Of a stretch of DNA of 27,945 nucleotides, positions 24,247 to 27,945 are shown piece by piece. The DNA comes from VGPI01 sp964482845 (GTDB taxonomy: Bacteria; Cloacimonadota; Cloacimonadia; Cloacimonadales; Cloacimonadaceae), in NCBI GenBank assembly GCA_964482845.1, contig CAYZZE010000013.1, positions 1-27,945 of the forward strand, in the 5' to 3' direction. The notes under the pieces were generated by a model. That model searched no databases and had not been told where the DNA came from. It was given only the letters and a program-made list of their open reading frames with translations. How positions within the stretch are numbered: the stretch's first letter is position 1; each line of letters starts with the position of its first letter. Made by a program: the position numbers and the translations under genes.

Positions 24247-25511
24247 TAATTGCCCGGATCGTGATCGATGATGTTGCCTTTCTTGATCACATACTTCAGA
24301 TAGGGTTTGCCGAGATGGAAGGGGATGAAATTGTAAGAATCGGCATCCCAGATCAGGATATCGGCTTGCTTGCCTTTTTCCAGGGAGCCTACCTTATCCT
24401 CCATCCCGATCGCACAGGCGGCATTGATCGTGGCGGCGGTGATCGCTTCTTCCGGCGTCATATTCATCTTCAGGCAGGAAAGAGAGATCACAAAGGGCAT
24501 CGAATCACAGTTGCAACTGCCTGGATTGAAGTCCGTGGCGATCGCTACCGGTAGTCCGATATCGATCATCCGGCGGGCAGAGGCATATCGATCCTTGCGT
24601 AAAGCAAATAAAGTCGCCGGTAACAGCACGGGGATCACTCCGGCCTTGAGCATTGCCTCCATCCCGGCATCGGATGTGGCACCCAAATGATCGGCGGAAA
24701 TGCAGCCCATCTCGGCTGCTAGCTCCGCTCCGCCGAGGGGTTCGATCTCATCCGCATGCATCTTGAGCATCAATCCATTGTCTTTGGCAGCGGTGAGAAT
24801 ACGTCGGGATTGCTCGATGTTATAGACGTGTGCCTCGGTGAATATATCACAAAAACGGGCTATCCCCTGCATGTGCACCGAAGGGATCATCTCGTTGATC
24901 AGGATATCGATGTATCTTTCATGGTCATCGGCATATTCGGCGGGAAATTCGTGAGCTCCCAAAAAGGTGGGGATCACATCCGCTGTCCTTTCACTGTTCA
25001 GGCGGTCGATCACTTCCAATTGGATCAGTTCGGTGTCCACGGTTAAACCGTAACCGCTTTTGGATTCGACCGTTGTCGTGCCCTGCAATATCATTCTCCG
25101 CAGACGGCGCAGAGCATCTTCGTATAGTTTGTCGTGAGCCGTCTCCCGGGTGCTTTTGATCGTGGATTTGATGCCTCCGCCGGCTTTGGCGATCTGGACA
25201 TAATCCGCACCTCTTAGCCGTCGGGCAAATTCATCCTCCCGCGTCCTGCCAAACACCAGATGAGTATGGGCATCCACAAAGCCGGGGGTTACGACGCCGC
25301 CTTTGGCATCGATAACCGTATCGCTGACGTATTGGGTTTCGATTTCAGCGCTTTTCCCCACCGCCCGGATCGATCCATCCCTGATGGCAAGAGCAGCGTC
25401 TATGATGATGGACAGGTCATTCATTTTTTCGCCCGCACGCGGAGTCTTTCCTTTGAGCGTAAGCATCTGTCCAGCGTTGGTAATGATCATATCCACTTTC
25501 AGCGGGATCAT
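24246..25511 (-). CDS. hutI: imidazolonepropionase HutI
   Basis: HutI hydrolyses 4-imidazolone-5-propanoate to N-formimidoyl-L-glutamate in histidine breakdown. The 422-residue amidohydrolase has the metal-binding HTH in VDAHTHLVFG (82-84), AHEFP (His187), MHADE (His252, Glu255), ADHLGA (His275) and ATDFNPGS (Asp327). The reading frame extends 43 codons further upstream into glnS, but homology and length support the ATG at 25509-25511, which overlaps the glnS stop as ATGA. No other hut gene is in the window. It suggests amino-acid use, in keeping with fermentative relatives. Confidence 0.95.
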   Translation of the reverse strand: MIPLKVDMIITNAGQMLTLKGKTPRAGEKMNDLSIIIDAALAIRDGSIRAVGKSAEIETQYVSDTVIDAKGGVVTPGFVDAHTHLVFGRTREDEFARRLRGADYVQIAKAGGGIKSTIKSTRETAHDKLYEDALRRLRRMILQGTTTVESKSGYGLTVDTELIQLEVIDRLNSERTADVIPTFLGAHEFPAEYADDHERYIDILINEMIPSVHMQGIARFCDIFTEAHVYNIEQSRRILTAAKDNGLMLKMHADEIEPLGGAELAAEMGCISADHLGATSDAGMEAMLKAGVIPVLLPATLFALRKDRYASARRMIDIGLPVAIATDFNPGSCNCDSMPFVISLSCLKMNMTPEEAITAATINAACAIGMEDKVGSLEKGKQADILIWDADSYNFIPFHLGKPYLKYVIKKGNIIDHDPGN

Positions 25512-27259
25512 AGTCCACTTTCCAGTTTTTTCTCCAGTTTCGCCCAAGTATCCTTCAGAGTTACGATCCGGTTCAAAACCATCCTGTCCCCGGTGGTATC
25601 GGGATCGACGCAGAAGTAGCCCTGGCGCATGAATTGACAACGCTCACCGGGATTGATATGAGCGAGATTGGATTCAGCCAAAGCGTCGGGTATCACCTTG
25701 ATCGAATATGCATTCAAATAATCCAGATAGGTCTTACCCTCTTCGATCTCGGATAGATCAGGCAAGGTAAACAGTTGATCATAGAGCCGGATTTCCACCG
25801 GCAGGGCATAATCCGCCGAAACCCAATGGATCGTCCCCTTCACCTTTCTGCCATCGGGTGTGCTTCCACCACCAGATTCAGGGTCATAGGTGCAACGCAA
25901 TTCAATAATCTCACCGCTTGCCGGATCGGTCACCACTTCCTTGCAGGTGATATAATAGGCGTGTTTGAGGCGCACTTCCATGCCGGGAGCGAGACGGAAC
26001 CATTTGGCAGGAGCGAGCGGTTTAAAGTCGTCCCGCTCAATGTATATCACTTTGGTAAATGGTATCTTACGCGTTCCCGCAGTGTGGTCTTCGGGATTGT
26101 TGTCGGCCCTAATATCCTCAACTTTACCATCGGGATAATTCTCGATCACCACTTTGAGGGGATCCTGCACGACCATGAACCGGTTAGCGACCTTATTCAG
26201 GTATTCCCTTACGCAGAATTGCAGCAGTTCATAATCCACGATACTGCCTGCTTTGGCGACGCCGATCCGGTCACAAAACTCCCGGATCGCTTCCGGGGGA
26301 AAGCCGCGACGCCTCATGCCGGCGATCGTTGGCATCCGTGGATCGTCCCAACCGCTTACATATCCTCCTTCCACCAGATCCAACAGACGCCTCTTGCTCA
26401 TCACGGTATAAGCCAGATTGAGCCGGGCAAATTCGATCTGTTGGGGGTGACAGGGCACCGGCAACTGATCCAGGAACCAGTCGTAAAGCGGACGATGGTC
26501 TTCAAATTCCAGTGTGCAAATCGAATGCGTGATGCGTTCCAGGGCATCAGATATGCAGTGCGTATAATCATACATGGGATAGATCATCCATTGATCGCCG
26601 GTGCGGTGATGTTCGGTTTTTTTGATGCGGTAGATCACCGGATCACGCATATTGATGTTCGGTGAAGCCATATCTATCCTGGCGCGCAGGCAACGGCTGC
26701 CTTCTTCGAATACTCCTGCCCGCATCCGCCGGAAGAGATCGAGGTTCTCTTCGACCGACCGGTTGCGCCAGGGACTATCCTTGCCGGGAACGGTCAGCGT
26801 TCCCCGATACTCACGCATTTCTTCCTGGCTCAGGTCACAGACGAATGCCAGGCCTCGTTTGATCAGGTTTTCGGCATACTCGTACAATTGCTCGAAGTAA
26901 TCGGAGGCAAAAAACAACTTGTCTTTCCAATCAAAGCCCAGCCACCGAATATCTTCCATAATCGATTCCACGTATTCCGCTTCTTCTTTGGCAGGATTGG
27001 TATCGTCAAAACGCAGATGGCATACGCCACCGTAATCCCCTGCCAGGCCAAAATTTAGACAGATGGATTTGGCATGTCCGATATGCAGATAGCCATTCGG
27101 TTCAGGAGGAAAACGTGTCACGATCGACCGGTGTTTACCGCTCTCCAGATCACGGTCGATGATGTAACGGATGAAATTGGAGACCGGTTGGCTCGCCCCG
27201 GATGTCCCATTCCTGACTCCTTGTTCGTCCAGATGACCGCTCATTTTGTTAAATCCCAT
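25508..27259 (-). CDS. glnS: glutaminyl-tRNA synthetase
   Basis: GlnRS charges tRNA-Gln with glutamine. The class I motifs are RFPPEPNGYLHIGHAKS (HIGH box near residue 60) and YTVMSKRRL (KMSKS equivalent). The segment LRFDDTNPAKE and the C-terminal anticodon-binding barrels match GlnRS rather than GluRS. From the chosen ATG (27257-27259) it is 583 residues. AGGA stands 6 nt upstream. Alternatives are ATG 27244 and a longer frame from 27316; the conserved part begins near NFIRYIIDRDL, so all three are possible. It heads the glnS-hutI-pseudokinase operon. Confidence 0.95.
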   Translation of the reverse strand: MGFNKMSGHLDEQGVRNGTSGASQPVSNFIRYIIDRDLESGKHRSIVTRFPPEPNGYLHIGHAKSICLNFGLAGDYGGVCHLRFDDTNPAKEEAEYVESIMEDIRWLGFDWKDKLFFASDYFEQLYEYAENLIKRGLAFVCDLSQEEMREYRGTLTVPGKDSPWRNRSVEENLDLFRRMRAGVFEEGSRCLRARIDMASPNINMRDPVIYRIKKTEHHRTGDQWMIYPMYDYTHCISDALERITHSICTLEFEDHRPLYDWFLDQLPVPCHPQQIEFARLNLAYTVMSKRRLLDLVEGGYVSGWDDPRMPTIAGMRRRGFPPEAIREFCDRIGVAKAGSIVDYELLQFCVREYLNKVANRFMVVQDPLKVVIENYPDGKVEDIRADNNPEDHTAGTRKIPFTKVIYIERDDFKPLAPAKWFRLAPGMEVRLKHAYYITCKEVVTDPASGEIIELRCTYDPESGGGSTPDGRKVKGTIHWVSADYALPVEIRLYDQLFTLPDLSEIEEGKTYLDYLNAYSIKVIPDALAESNLAHINPGERCQFMRQGYFCVDPDTTGDRMVLNRIVTLKDTWAKLEKKLESGL

Positions 27260-27549
27260 GAAGTATCCTTGTATGCTTTGATCGCGCCCTTCTCCCAGAA
27301 ATAGCGAATTAGTCAAGAACTATCATCCTAAACCTTCGATGTGGGGAATAATTGCCCAGTGGGGCATAATGTAGCAGGGCATCCTTATCCATTCCAGTGA
27401 CGGCGACCGGCTTAATGCCGCTTTATGTTATTGTCATTGATGAATTTATGCTTTCTCCTGCTCGTGTGATGCAACAGCGTGTGGTTTGGCACGGAGAATG
27501 CACTGTTCAATCTAAGACCCCTATCACTGTTACGTCAAAAGAGGTAAAA

Positions 27550-27888
27550 ATGGAAGCCAAGATCAAACTGAGACAGACGGAAATCGAAGCCCTGGTCGCT
27601 CATTCGCTGTTAAACCGCTCGTTCAACAAAGCAGGACTATGCGCCTATTGCAAGCGCAATCCGATATGCACGATGAGCCATGAAAACGGCTTGGTTTTTG
27701 ACTGTTCCGATTATGAAGACGGAGACACCTACCTTGCCGCAGTCCCTCTTTCCACCCTGTCCTACGAGTTTGGCGACGAAACGGAGTCATCCTGCCAGGG
27801 CTTGTGCCGCAATTGCTCCCGGCAGAAATCCTGCGCTCTCAGTTCCGATCCCAGCGGTATCTGGCACTGCGAAGAATACCGTCAATAA
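27550..27888 (+). CDS. small protein with a duplicated C-X2-C-X5-C-X11-C module
   Basis: The 112-residue protein starts MEAKIKLRQTEIEAL and carries two modules with the same cysteine spacing. The first runs GLCAYCKRNPIC to DCSDYE (about residues 29-56) and the second GLCRNCSRQKSC to HCEEYR (about 84-111). Each is C-X2-C-X5-C-X11-C followed by an acidic residue and Tyr. Four cysteines per unit suggest a zinc or Fe-S site; I cannot tell which. I recall similar GLC-C-C-HCEEY tails in small hypothetical proteins of anaerobes, without a known function. GAGGT (27541-27545), 5 nt before ATG 27550, decides the start over a longer frame from 27397. It is divergent from glnS. Confidence 0.83.
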   Translation: MEAKIKLRQTEIEALVAHSLLNRSFNKAGLCAYCKRNPICTMSHENGLVFDCSDYEDGDTYLAAVPLSTLSYEFGDETESSCQGLCRNCSRQKSCALSSDPSGIWHCEEYRQ

Positions 27889-27893
27889 ATTAT

Positions 27894-27945
27894 AAGACCG
27901 TTGAATAATCGGCAACACCGGATTTATCCGGTTGTTGTACCGGAT
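27894..27945 (+). repeat. dispersed repeat, copy 2 (cut by the window edge)
   Basis: This segment matches 10024-10075 at 50 of 52 bases, from AAGACCGTTGAATAA through the CCGGATTTATCCGG hairpin (27918-27931) to the first bases of the second CCGGAT copy, where the window ends. It begins 5 nt after the stop codon of the small cysteine-module gene. In the same orientation, nearly 18 kb away, such identity in non-coding DNA indicates a recent or conserved multicopy element. Confidence 0.88.

Noticed and set aside
25775..26665. 296-codon plus-strand frame opposite glnS
   Set aside because: It is antisense to a well-conserved synthetase and has no domain features or ribosome binding site.

Overview
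The window looks like a piece of a draft or metagenome-assembled genome of an FCB-group anaerobe, most like Cloacimonadota (formerly Cloacimonetes/WWE1). Reasons: a large secreted C25-type peptidase ending in the YPNPFNPST sorting/FlgD-like domain, an EF-G-like second factor, kinase-like/SUMF1 fusions, an outer-membrane beta-barrel-like protein, and tightly packed operons. The phylum is an inference from family recognition, not a search. A run of exactly 100 Ns marks a scaffold join.

Layout. (1) 1-9001, minus strand: a complete type I-B CRISPR-Cas locus in the order cas6-cas8b-cas7-cas5-cas3-cas1-cas2-cas4, then a leader, then the leader-proximal end of a CRISPR array that runs off the left edge. 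The cas genes overlap or nearly touch throughout. A strong ribosome binding site inside cas8b predicts a separately translated Cas11b small subunit. (2) 9002-10295: 1.3 kb without a credible gene, filled with palindromic, hairpin-forming and repeated DNA. It holds an 82-nt hairpin, a 248-bp element with inverted hairpin ends, a dispersed ~52-bp repeat and a tandem array of covarying 22-nt hairpins. (3) 10296-14714, minus: tRNA-Gly(CCC), a class III sirtuin, and a 1194-residue secreted peptidase. (4) 15076-18814, minus: yebC-ruvC-ruvA-rsmB-PASTA protein, a housekeeping operon with a good promoter. (5) 19001-21052, minus: EF-G-like GTPase with its own terminator. (6) 21324-22040, plus: predicted outer-membrane protein. 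(7) 22216-27259, minus: glnS-hutI-pseudokinase/SUMF1, translationally coupled. (8) 27550-27888, plus: a small protein with a duplicated four-cysteine module, followed by a second copy of the dispersed repeat from region 2.

How the parts work together. Cas1, Cas2 and Cas4 acquire spacers next to the leader. Cas6 cuts the transcript to leave an AUUGAAAC tag. Cas8b, Cas7, Cas5 and the predicted Cas11b form Cascade, and Cas3 degrades the target. RuvA and RuvC process Holliday junctions (ruvB is not here). The type I-B system is a known kind. The least explained material is the structured repeat family between cas6 and the tRNA, part of which recurs at the right edge of the window.
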